Assembly: GCF_040518285.1 (NCBI RefSeq)
Contig: NZ_CP155449.1
Location: 1,674,001-1,738,000 of the forward strand
DNA length: 64,000 bases
Reading direction: 5' to 3'
From: Knoellia sp. S7-12
Lineage (GTDB): Bacteria; Actinomycetota; Actinomycetes; Actinomycetales; Dermatophilaceae
In this document: positions 10,134-19,000 of the stretch, piece after piece
Numbering within the stretch: the first letter of the stretch is position 1
How the letters are laid out: each line of letters opens with the position of its first letter
Notes under the pieces: model-generated
What the model was told of the DNA's origin: nothing
The model's input: only the letters and a program-made list of their open reading frames with translations
Database searches by the model: none
Translations under genes and position numbers: made by a program

Positions 10134-11279
10134 GTGACCTCACCCTCACCGCAGGTCGGTGAAGCCACGGGCGCCGTCAGCTCGTGGAACCTCCCCAACG
10201 CGCTCACGGTGCTCCGCATCCTGCTGGTCCCTGTCTATGGTGCGATCCTGCTCGCCGATGGCGGCTCTGACACGTCCCTGCGGTGGTGGGCCGCAGCCAT
10301 CTTCGCCTTCGCGACGTTGACCGACCGCGTGGATGGCGAGCTCGCCCGCAGTCGCGGGCTCGTGACGAATTTTGGCAAGATCGCCGACCCGATCGCCGAC
10401 AAGACCCTCATGAGCATGGGCTTCGTCGGGCTGTCCGTCATTGGTGAGATCTGGTGGTGGGTCACGATCGTTGTGCTGATCCGCGAGTGGGGCATCACGG
10501 GGATGCGGCTCCTCGTGATCCGCCATGGGGTCATGCCCGCAGGGCGGGGCGGCAAGGTCAAGACCGCACTCCAAAGCCTCGGGCTCTTCCTCTTTTCGAT
10601 GCCCTTGTGGTCGTTCCCCGAGCCGGACGTCTGGCGCTGGTCCGCGGCGATCGTGCTCACGGTCGCTGTCGTCGTCACCGTGGTCACCGGGCTGGACATC
10701 GCAATGAAGGCACTGCGTCTGCGCCAGACGAGCGAGCGAGCTGCCATGAAGCGTGCGAGCCGGGCGGCCCAACAGCGCGTCGGCACCAAGGCCGCGTCGC
10801 CCCGAGTCCTCGTCGAGGCGCTCATCCGCCAGGGCTTTACGGTGGCCACGGCCGAATCCCTCACCGGTGGCCTGGTGGCCGCTGCCCTCACCGAGATCCC
10901 GGGATCCTCGGCCACGGTGCGGGGGTCGATCGTCGCCTACGACACCGACCTCAAGGCGGACCAGCTCGGCGTGAGTGAAGCCCTGCTTGCGTCCGGGGGG
11001 CCAGTCCAAGCCGAGGTCGCTCGTCAGATGGCTTCCGGAGTGTGCCGCATGCTGGGGGCTGACATCGGCATCGCCACCACAGGGGTGGCCGGCCCGGGCG
11101 CGCAGGACGGAGTCCCCGTGGGGAAGGTCTTTGTCGCAGTGGCGCATGCCGGTCACGTGACCGTTCAAGAGCTCGCTCTGTCGGGCAGCCGCGAGACCAT
11201 CCGGGCGGCGTCGGTCGTCGCCGCCCTGGATCTGTGTGCCTCCTGCATCGCGGACGACGTCCCGGCCGCCGGTCGTTGA
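10134..11279 (+). CDS. pgsA-cinA: PgsA phosphatidyltransferase fused to CinA-type nicotinamide-nucleotide amidase
   Basis: One uninterrupted frame of 381 residues covers two enzymes usually encoded separately. Residues about 15-205 form a CDP-alcohol phosphatidyltransferase (CDP-diacylglycerol to phosphatidylglycerophosphate) with the full DxxDGxxAR...GxxxDxxxD signature (DRVDGELAR then GKIADPIADK) and several membrane helices. After a basic linker, residues about 222-380 match the C-terminal CinA domain (PncC, deamidation of NMN), with AESLTGG and TGVAGPGAQDG. The GTG at 10134 has AAGG about 7 nt upstream and sits 10 nt after rimO. An internal in-frame ATG at 10746 could also produce a free CinA domain. 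Confidence 0.85.
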   Translation: MTSPSPQVGEATGAVSSWNLPNALTVLRILLVPVYGAILLADGGSDTSLRWWAAAIFAFATLTDRVDGELARSRGLVTNFGKIADPIADKTLMSMGFVGLSVIGEIWWWVTIVVLIREWGITGMRLLVIRHGVMPAGRGGKVKTALQSLGLFLFSMPLWSFPEPDVWRWSAAIVLTVAVVVTVVTGLDIAMKALRLRQTSERAAMKRASRAAQQRVGTKAASPRVLVEALIRQGFTVATAESLTGGLVAAALTEIPGSSATVRGSIVAYDTDLKADQLGVSEALLASGGPVQAEVARQMASGVCRMLGADIGIATTGVAGPGAQDGVPVGKVFVAVAHAGHVTVQELALSGSRETIRAASVVAALDLCASCIADDVPAAGR

Positions 11280-11448
11280 GCCATCCTGAACGAGATGGTC
11301 GTCGGCGACACCGGACCTTCCCGGAGCGCCACGCCGAATCACCAGCGGGAATAGGTCCCCGTGCGGAACACTTCGACGTGATGAGGCCCATGCGATGTAG
11401 CGTGGACACCAACGACTTGGACGTAGCGCCGAGAAGGGAGGCCCGAGA

Positions 11449-11751
11449 ATGATCCTGCTCCGACACGAGCTCGGTGAGGTGCTGCGCGAGCGGCGCCAAG
11501 AGCAGGGCCGCACCCTGCGCGACGTGGCGGGGGCCGGCGCCGTCTCCCTCGGCTATCTCAGCGAGGTCGAGCGCGGGGTCAAGGAAGCCTCATCGGAGCT
11601 CCTCGGTGCCATCTGCGAAGCCCTCGACATCCCGATGTCGGTCGTGCTCGATGACGTCAGTCGCCGCGTCGCCCGCGTCGAGTCGCTCAGTGCTCCGGTG
11701 TCCTTGCCGGTCGGTGGCCGCACCGCCGTGGTCTCCGCCTCCGCGGCCTGA
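11449..11751 (+). CDS. clgR: XRE-family transcriptional regulator, ClgR-like
   Basis: The 100-residue protein consists of a helix-turn-helix of the XRE type (about residues 8-62, including [13 protein letters not shown] and [20 protein letters not shown]) and a short tail. The sequence and position after pgsA/cinA match ClgR, which activates clpP/clpC and related protease genes in actinobacteria. A strong AGGGAGG-like ribosome binding site lies just upstream (around 11435). The 169-nt gap before it, 11280-11448, probably holds its promoter; I saw no clear terminator there. The C-terminus ends in Ala-Ala, as expected if ClgR is itself a protease substrate (inference). Confidence 0.87.
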   Translation: MILLRHELGEVLRERRQEQGRTLRDVAGAGAVSLGYLSEVERGVKEASSELLGAICEALDIPMSVVLDDVSRRVARVESLSAPVSLPVGGRTAVVSASAA

Positions 11752-11762
11752 CCGAGCGCCTC

Positions 11763-12404
11763 GTGGCGGCCTCGCTCACGCCAGATCCCGTCGCGTCAGG
11801 GCCTGACGTCTCGAATCCTGACGTGCCAAGTCCCGACGTGACGAACCCTGTCGTGGGCAAGCGTCTCGAACCCTTCTCCGTCCCGGTCGTGCTGCACGAG
11901 TCGGATCCCGCCTGGGCGAGGCTGTTCGACTCGGACGCTGCGGCCATCCGGACGGCTCTCGGCGTGAGCGCCCTCGCGGTCGACCACGTCGGATCGACGT
12001 CGGTGCCGCACCTGCCCGCGAAGCCCATCATCGACATCCTGCTGCAGGTGGCAGACCCCGCCGCCGAGGACGCCTACGTCCCGGCGCTGGAGGCCCTCGG
12101 CTACTGGCTGCAGATCCGCGAGCCCGATTGGTTGGAGCATCGAGTGCTCTATCAGCGGGTGGATCGCGGCTCGCCCCACGACATCAACCTTCACGTGCTC
12201 TCACCCGACCTGGGTGGGCAAGAGATCGAGCGCCTGCTGGGCTTGCGTGACTGGCTCCGCTCACACCCAAAGGACCGCGACCGGTATGCCGCGGTGAAGC
12301 GACAGCTTGCCGGGCACGAGTGGCGCTTCGTCCAGGACTACGCCGACGCGAAGTCCGGCGTGATCGAGGAGATCCTTCGGCGGGCAGCCGGGCCGCAGAC
12401 ATAG
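11763..12404 (+). CDS. GrpB family protein
   Basis: The 213-residue protein is a member of the GrpB/UPF0157 nucleotidyltransferase-like family, with VDHVGSTSVPHLPAKPIIDILL near residues 75-97 as the signature. The molecular function is unknown; family members look like minimal nucleotidyltransferases. The GTG at 11763, 12 nt after clgR, has no obvious ribosome binding site, and the first 35 residues are a low-complexity PDV-repeat segment encoded by 15-nt tandem repeats, so a start nearer codon 30 is possible. Confidence 0.75.
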   Translation: MAASLTPDPVASGPDVSNPDVPSPDVTNPVVGKRLEPFSVPVVLHESDPAWARLFDSDAAAIRTALGVSALAVDHVGSTSVPHLPAKPIIDILLQVADPAAEDAYVPALEALGYWLQIREPDWLEHRVLYQRVDRGSPHDINLHVLSPDLGGQEIERLLGLRDWLRSHPKDRDRYAAVKRQLAGHEWRFVQDYADAKSGVIEEILRRAAGPQT

Positions 12405-12608
12405 ACGGCCGTCAGCGGCGCCCAGCTCGGCTCCCCAGGGGCTGTGACCTGCGTGGTCTTACGACCATTGCCCCATACCGCCCGTCCATGGTTCCGGCAC
12501 AGATTGGGGACACGGATCGAGTGCAGTCCGAGGAGACCATCAGGGTTTCGCCCGGAATCGCTCCACCAGCCGGTGGTCCGCCCCACACTGTTCTCGGAAG
12601 GACATCCC

Positions 12609-13061
12609 ATGAAGCGCATCAGCATGATCCTCGCGGCACTGCTCCTCGCCCTCGTCCCGGCGACGTTCGGACTCTGGGGGAACGCCTCGTTCTCCCAGGA
12701 GGTCCCCGTCAGTGTCCCGAAGAGCGGCCAGGTCAACCGCACCCTGACCGTGCCCGCACCACGTTCCACCGACGACCACGGGGGAGCAACCCCCCGGGAC
12801 CTGAGGACCGAACCCGGCGACGACCGGGGCACGGACCGTACACCGTCCAGTGACCCGAGTGGCACACCGGGACCGTCCTCGACGATGGACGACCACGGCG
12901 GGAACCGACCCCGCGACCAGCGCACCGAGGCCGGGGACGACCGTGACGACCCGGCACACCGCTCGGACAACTCCGGCCACGGTTCGGACAACTCCGGCCA
13001 TGGTTCGGACGACTTGCGCCAAGACTCGCGCCACGGCTCCGACCACGGTGAGGATGACTGA
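12609..13061 (+). CDS. small secreted hydrophilic Asp/His-rich protein
   Basis: The product has 150 residues. It starts with Met-Lys-Arg and a hydrophobic segment (about residues 5-22) that looks like a signal peptide or membrane anchor, followed by FSQEVPVSVP. The rest is disordered, with no Cys and many Asp, His, Gly and Arg. Two copies of a roughly 23-residue unit (DDHGG..PRD.RTE.GDDR) are followed by a GHGSDNSGHGSDD repeat. GGAAGGA upstream is a good ribosome binding site. The kinase gene starts on the base after its stop, so it belongs to the same operon. Similar secreted hydrophilic proteins next to NarL-type kinases are known in streptomycetes. Function unknown; a metal- or envelope-sensing partner of the kinase is conjecture. 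Confidence 0.65.
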   Translation: MKRISMILAALLLALVPATFGLWGNASFSQEVPVSVPKSGQVNRTLTVPAPRSTDDHGGATPRDLRTEPGDDRGTDRTPSSDPSGTPGPSSTMDDHGGNRPRDQRTEAGDDRDDPAHRSDNSGHGSDNSGHGSDDLRQDSRHGSDHGEDD

Positions 13062-14486
13062 GTGACCGACACGCGGAGCGACGCCGCGGCCTCCGACTCG
13101 CACCTCCCGGTGCCCGAGTCGGCGGCACCGGTCGCGTGGGTGACCGTGTCTCAGCCCCGACACGAGGTGGCGGTCGAGCGACCCCTCCGGCCACGACGTG
13201 TGCTCCTGCAACTGCTCGCGGCCCTTGTCGTGGTGTTCGCTGTGGTGGGAGTCCTCGGGACGCTCGCCGCCAGACGGCTCGCGGAGCGGGAGGCCGTCAA
13301 CGACGCGGCAAAGACCGCCGACGTGCTGGCCGATGCAGTCATCACACCCGCCCTCACCGACTTGCTCGTCGACGGCGACACCGGTGCCATCGCCGACTTC
13401 GACGCGCTGATCCATGACCATGTCCTCGGTCCGTCCATCGTCCGGGTGAAGCTGTGGTCGCCGACAGGAGACGTCGTGTATGCCGACGAGCCCCAGCTGA
13501 TCGGGCGAACCTTCTCCCTGAGTGAGGACCAGTTGGCCTCTCTGGCCCAGCCCCAGACGATCGCCGAGGTCTCGGACCTGGACAGCAGCGAGAACGAGTT
13601 CGAGACCGGTGGCCGGCTGTTGGAGGTCTATCGACCAGTGTGGGCGCCCGACGGCCGCCAGTTGCTGTTCGAGACGTATTCGCCCTACGTGTCGGTGGAG
13701 GCTCGCACCTCACAGCTGTGGCGGGGGTTCGCGGGCGTCACCCTGAGCAGCCTGCTCCTACTCATCGTGCTGATGGCCCCGGTCCTGTGGCGGTTGCTGC
13801 GACGTCTGGCCGAGAGCCAGCGCCAGCGTGAACGGCTTCTGGAGAGAACCGTCGAGGCCTCCGACACCGAGCGCCGCCGGATCGCCGGAACGTTGCACGA
13901 CGGGCCGGTCCAGGACCTCGTGGCATCGTCCTTCGCCGCCGCCGGCGCGGCCGCCCGCGCCCGGACGTCGGGAGATGAGCAAGCGGCCGCCGGACTCGAC
14001 ACGGTGGCCAGGTCGGTGCGGCACAACATCCGGATTCTGCGCTCGCTGCTTGTCGACATCTACCCGCCGACGCTGTCCGGGTCGGGGCTCGTGGCCGCGC
14101 TCGGGGACCTGGCCTCCTCGGCCACCAGTCGCGGGCTCGTTGTGCGTCTGCGCTCGGACCCCGACTCGGAGCTCCGGCTGACTGACAGTGAGGAGCGGCT
14201 CGTGTACCGCATCGCGCAGGAGTGCCTCTACAACGCAGCGAAGCACGCAGTTGGATCCACAGTGGACGTCTCGCTCGCCCGGGTCGACGACGCAGTGGTG
14301 CTCGAGGTGGCCGACGACGGTCCGGGGTTCGACACAGGGATCCTGCAGAACCCGTTGCCGGACCACTTCGGGCTCCGGGTGCTGCGAGACCTCGCCACGG
14401 ACGCGGACGCCTCTCTCGAGGTGGCGTCGGCCCCGGGCGCCGGGACGCATTGGAGACTCACCCTCGCTCTTGAGGAGTCGCCGTGA
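13062..14486 (+). CDS. sensor histidine kinase, NarL/DegS class
   Basis: The 474-residue membrane kinase has TM1 at about residues 46-69, an extracytoplasmic region of about 150 residues with no domain I can name, TM2 at about 224-246, a HisKA_3 dimerisation helix with the phospho-acceptor His near residue 279 (RRRIAGTLHDGP), and a HATPase domain (about 370-474) with the GPGFD and GLRVLRD motifs. The GTG start directly abuts the stop of the secreted protein gene. It overlaps the response regulator gene by 4 nt. The signal is unknown; the accompanying secreted protein is the obvious candidate modulator (inference). Confidence 0.9.
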   Translation: MTDTRSDAAASDSHLPVPESAAPVAWVTVSQPRHEVAVERPLRPRRVLLQLLAALVVVFAVVGVLGTLAARRLAEREAVNDAAKTADVLADAVITPALTDLLVDGDTGAIADFDALIHDHVLGPSIVRVKLWSPTGDVVYADEPQLIGRTFSLSEDQLASLAQPQTIAEVSDLDSSENEFETGGRLLEVYRPVWAPDGRQLLFETYSPYVSVEARTSQLWRGFAGVTLSSLLLLIVLMAPVLWRLLRRLAESQRQRERLLERTVEASDTERRRIAGTLHDGPVQDLVASSFAAAGAAARARTSGDEQAAAGLDTVARSVRHNIRILRSLLVDIYPPTLSGSGLVAALGDLASSATSRGLVVRLRSDPDSELRLTDSEERLVYRIAQECLYNAAKHAVGSTVDVSLARVDDAVVLEVADDGPGFDTGILQNPLPDHFGLRVLRDLATDADASLEVASAPGAGTHWRLTLALEESP

Positions 14487-15106
14487 TCCGAGTCCTGGTC
14501 GTCGATGACCACGCCATGGTGCGGGCCGGCCTCATCGCCCTGCTGGAGGCGAGCGGCACCATCGAGATCGTGGGGCAGGCGGCGAACGGCGCGGAGGCGA
14601 TCGCCGTCGCGCGGGACTGCCAGCCGGAGGTCGTTCTCATGGACCTCTCGATGCCCGTCATGGGTGGCGGAGAGGCCACCCGAGAGGTCCTCAAGGTGGC
14701 GCCAGAAGCCAAGGTCGTGGTGTTGACGTCCTTCTCCGATCGCGACGCAGTCAAGGCCGCCTTGCGTGCAGGGGCGATCGGCTATCAGCTCAAGGACGCC
14801 GAGCCCACGGAACTGCTGGCGGCGGTGCGCGCCGCGGCGCAAGGGTACGCACCCGTGGACGCGCGGGTCGCGGGGGTGCTCCTCCCGACCGCTGCCGACC
14901 GAGAGGGTGATGGGCTCAGCCCACGCGAGCACGAGGTCCTCGAACTCGTCGCACAGGGGCTGGCCAACAAGCAGATCGGTCGCGTTCTCGGGATCAGCGA
15001 ACGGACGGTCAAGGCCCACCTGGGTCGGATCTTCCGGGAGATCGGTGTGCTCGATCGGACGAGCGCGGCCTTGTGGGCCAGGGACAATCCGTCCGGTCAA
15101 CAGTGA
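14483..15106 (+). CDS. response regulator, LuxR/NarL family
   Basis: The 207-residue protein has an N-terminal receiver domain with acidic residues VVDDH near the start, phospho-acceptor Asp54 in VVLMDLSMPVMGG and Lys in LKDAEP. The C-terminal LuxR-type helix-turn-helix runs from about residue 143 (LSPREHEVLELVAQG, then ISERTVKAHLGRI). It overlaps the kinase gene by 4 nt (GTGATC start), so the two form a cognate pair. Its DNA targets are not visible; the region 12405-12608 upstream of the operon contains GGTCTTACGACC (about 12454), a possible autoregulatory site. It is convergent with nei2, with a 7-nt gap. Confidence 0.92.
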   Translation: MIRVLVVDDHAMVRAGLIALLEASGTIEIVGQAANGAEAIAVARDCQPEVVLMDLSMPVMGGGEATREVLKVAPEAKVVVLTSFSDRDAVKAALRAGAIGYQLKDAEPTELLAAVRAAAQGYAPVDARVAGVLLPTAADREGDGLSPREHEVLELVAQGLANKQIGRVLGISERTVKAHLGRIFREIGVLDRTSAALWARDNPSGQQ

Positions 15107-15113
15107 GCGCCGC

Positions 15114-15980
15114 TCAGGCGCGGCGGTAGGGATTCGACCGACCACCCGACGAGCCGAGCGGTCGCTGCGGGCGGCCGTCGTCGCCGGGAGCGATGCCTCC
15201 TTGGCACGTTGGACAGTAGAACATCGTCCGCTCACGCCCAGCGGGTCCGATCATCGACACCCGGATGGTGTTGCCGCAGCGACGACACGGCCTTCCCGAC
15301 CGCGCGTGCACGAAGTGCTCCTCGCCGCGACGCCGCACGCCTGTGCTCGACTGCACGGCGTGGTGGCGTGAGGCATCCATGAGGCGATGGATCCGCGCAA
15401 CGAGGGCCTCCACACGCTCCGGAGCGAGATCAGCTGCAGCAGACCACGGTCCGATCTGCTCGATGAAGAGGGATTCCGACGCCCAGAGCGTGCCGACCCC
15501 GGCGAGTACCCGCTGGTCGAGGAGGGCGGCACCGATGACAGTGGTCGAGGCGAGGAGCCGATGGATCGCCCGCTCGACGTCCCAGTCGGGTCCAAGGACG
15601 TCGGGGCCGAGATGCCCGACGATGTCGCCCTCGCGTGAGGTCGGCACGATCTCGAGCAGGCCGAGCCGCAGACCCAGAGCCGACCAGGTGTCGGTGCCCA
15701 CAGCAGCACGGAGGTCAGCACGGCGCAGCCAGCGCGCGGTGTCCGCGACGCGCTCGACCCGCCACTGCCCCTCCATCTTGAGGTGGGAGTGGACGGTCAG
15801 CCCGGAGTCGACGCGGTGCAGCAGGTGCTTGCCGCGGCTCACGATCTCGGTGGTCACCGCCCCTCGCAGGTCGGCCGTGGCGATCTCGGGAAACCTGAAG
15901 TCGCTGAGCGTGATGGGTTCGCCGCTGAGGGCGCGGTGCAGGCGGTGGGCAGTGCGCCAGACGGTGTCGCCCTCAGGCAT
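15114..15980 (-). CDS. nei2: endonuclease VIII-like DNA glycosylase / AP lyase (Nei2)
   Basis: This base-excision repair enzyme removes oxidised pyrimidines and cleaves the resulting abasic site. The 288-residue Fpg/Nei-family protein begins Met-Pro-Glu-Gly, giving the catalytic Pro2 and Glu3. It has the LKMEGQW DNA-binding stretch and a C-terminal zinc finger (CRRCGN then CPTC) with the Arg needed for intercalation chemistry. It lies 48 nt downstream of lhr on the same strand. The lhr-nei pairing is also seen in mycobacteria, which supports a joint DNA-repair role. Confidence 0.88.
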   Translation of the reverse strand: MPEGDTVWRTAHRLHRALSGEPITLSDFRFPEIATADLRGAVTTEIVSRGKHLLHRVDSGLTVHSHLKMEGQWRVERVADTARWLRRADLRAAVGTDTWSALGLRLGLLEIVPTSREGDIVGHLGPDVLGPDWDVERAIHRLLASTTVIGAALLDQRVLAGVGTLWASESLFIEQIGPWSAAADLAPERVEALVARIHRLMDASRHHAVQSSTGVRRRGEEHFVHARSGRPCRRCGNTIRVSMIGPAGRERTMFYCPTCQGGIAPGDDGRPQRPLGSSGGRSNPYRRA

Positions 15981-16028
15981 GGCTACCCGTCCGCGGTTGC
16001 GCGGGGAGGGGTGCCGCGAGCGTGCGCT

Positions 16029-19000
16029 TCATCGTCGCAGCCGCAGGCCGCGGGGCGTCGTGTGGAACCCGGCCTGGGCAAGGGCGTCGACGAGGGGGTG
16101 GCCGGAGCCAAGGATGGCACCACCGTCGGCCTTTTCGACGGTGAGTCGGCCGAGGGCGCCTTCGCGAACGGCCAGGGCCAGGGCATCAGCGGCAGCCTGC
16201 AGACTCACCGGGTCATCGGTCCACGACAGCAGCGTCTTGCCGCCGCGCTCGACATAGAGGACGAGGTCGCCGTCGACGAGGATCACGAGGGCCCCGGCCT
16301 TGCGACCCGGTTGGTGACCTCGACGCCCGGTCGGTGTCGGCTCGTCAGCGTCCTCGGCAACCGGGCGGTCGGGCCACGGCAGGGCTGCGCCGTAGGCGTT
16401 CGCAGGATCGGTGGCGGCGAGGACGAGAGCGCGCTGCGCGGCGGCGTCAGGCGTGGCCCCGAGCTGGCGAGCGTGGGCGCGCAGCCGGTCGATGGCACCG
16501 GTCGTCGCGAACTGTGCTGCTCCCAACGACTCCACGAAGTAGCCGCGACGGACCCGCCCCGACTCTTCGGCCGCTGCCAGCACGCGATAGACAGCAGCGA
16601 AGCCTCCGGGGACGTCTTCGGCGACGACACTGCCCCGAGTCAGCACGCCATAACGATCCTGCAGGATCTCGGCAGTGGCCAGGGTGCGCACCGTCGGGTC
16701 GGTCTCCACCCCGGGAAGGAGGGACCAGCGCCCTGCCACGATCGCCGGCGCTGCGCGAGCGACGGTGAGCGGTCGGGAGGCACCGCGACGACCGCCGAGG
16801 GTTCCGAGGGAGCCGTTGCGGCCGGCATAGCGGGTGGCCCGCGGTCCGGCGGTCGAGCGCTTGTGTGCTGTGCGTCCGCCGGCGAGCAGCGCGCGCATCG
16901 GCGCGAAGGTGTCACCAGAGACGTGTCCCGACCACACGAGTGACCAGAGGTCCTCGGCCACGTCGCTGTCACTGCCCTCGGCGAGGTCGGCCAGTGCGCG
17001 GAAGAAGTAGGCGCCGCCACCCACGAGGACGTCGAGCACGGACTGTGCGCGATCGCCGAGTTCTGTGTCATCGGGCGCGGTCATGGTCACGTCTGCCGTC
17101 TCGGCGAGGTGGAGTGACACCCAGCCGTCGTCGCCGGGCAAAGAGCCGTGGCCGCGCCAGACGACCTCGCCGATACTCATCAGCTCATCGAGGAGAGCGG
17201 GGGAGTAGCCAACGACCCGAGCGGGGAGCACCAGGGACTCGAGCGCGCTGGCGGGCAGGACCGCCCCTGCGAGCTGCTCGACAGCGCGAATGAGGCCCTC
17301 ACGCCCCCGCAGGCCACCACCCACTGACTGCCACTGAGGCAGGAACCGGGCGAGTTCGACCGCCGCCACCGGCTCGACCTCGGCGCGCAGGGCCGCCAAT
17401 GAGCGGCGTCGCAGCGTCCGCAGCACCTCGGCGTCGCAATGGTCGAGGCCGTGCTGTCCACCGCCGCTCTCGGTCGGGAGCAGCTCGCCCTCGACCACAC
17501 GACCCACGGCGACCAGTCGACGGAGCGCGTCCAGGGCGACGGCCGGGCCGACTCCCCACCACTGCGACAGGGACTGCACCTGGAAGGGGCCGTGGGTGCG
17601 GGCGTAGCGTGCCACGAGGTCACCGAGGGGATCGGGGACCGGCTCGAGGAACACCTGTGGCACGCCGACCGGGAGTGAGACTCCGAGAGCGTCGCGCAGC
17701 CGTGATGCGTCCTCGATCGCGGACCAACGTTCCTCGCCGGCGATCCGGACCCGGATGATGCGCCGAGCGCCCTCGAGGTCGACGAGCCATCCGCCGATGT
17801 CGCGCGTCACGACGCCTTCGCGGGTGCGGCGCTCGATCTCGCTCAGCGACAACGGACCCAGCGTGCGCAGGAGGTCGGCGACGTCCTCGCCGTCACGGCA
17901 CTTGCGGTCCTCGGCGAGGCGCTGCAGCTCGGCTTCGGTGCGGGCGATCGCCTCGGGGTCAAGGAGATCTCGCAGTGAGAGACCCTCACCTCGACCGAGC
18001 AGCTCGGCCAGCAGCGTCGGGTCGAGGGAGAGCGCCGCGGCGCGCTTCTCGGCCAGCGGCGAGTCGCCTTCATAGAGGAACTGCGCGACGTAGCCGAACA
18101 TCAGTGACCGGGCGAACGGGGACGGTTGTGTGGACTCGACGTCGACGAGTGTCACGTCGCGAGAGGCGATCGACGACATGAGGGCGGTGAGCCCGGGCAC
18201 GTCGAAGACATCCTGGACGCACTCGCGCACGGTTTCGAGCACGATCGGGAACGAGGCATATTGGCTCGCGACCTCGAGTAGCTGCGCCGCCCGTTGCCGC
18301 TGTTGCCACAGGGGTTGGCGGCGGTCGGGGCGGCGTCGTGGCAGGAGCAGGGCTCGCGATGCGCACTCGCGGAACCTGGCCGCGAAGAGGGCCGACCCGC
18401 CGATCTCGCCGGTGACAAGATCGTGGACGTCATCGGGGTCGAGCCGCACGAGATCGAGGAGCTCGGCCGCGGCGCCGCGGCCCGAGGACCCATCGTTGTC
18501 GCCATCGAGCTCGAGGTCGGGCAGTCGGAACACGATGCCGTCGTCACCATGCATCGCCTGCACGTCGACCCCGAAGCGCTCACGCATCCGCGCCGAGACA
18601 CACAGTGCCCACGGAGCGTGGACCTGACCGCCAAAGGGGCTGTGCACGACGACGCGCCAGTCACCGATCTCGTCGCGGAAGCGCTCGACGACGATCGTCC
18701 TGTCGTCGGGGACGTGGCCGGTGGCCGCGCGTTGCTCGTCGAGATAGCCGACCAGGTTGTCGGTCGCCCAGGCGTCGAGTCCCGCGGCGGAGACCCGGGC
18801 GCGTGCCTGCGCAGGAGTCGACGCCGCGACCTCGCGCACGAATGCGCCGACCGCCTTGCCGAGCTCGGCCGGCCGCCCCAGCTGGTCGCCCTTCCAGAAC
18901 GGGAGCCGCCCCGGCTGACCCGGTGCGGGGGTGACGAGCACCCGGTCGTGAGTGATGTCCTCGATCCGCCACGTGGACGTGCCGAGGGTGAACACGTCGC

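Noticed and set aside
12338..13072. Minus-strand frame rich in Ser/Trp/Pro opposite the secreted-protein gene
   Set aside because: It looks repetitive only because the sense gene is repetitive. The sense frame has a signal peptide, a good ribosome binding site and coupling to the kinase.
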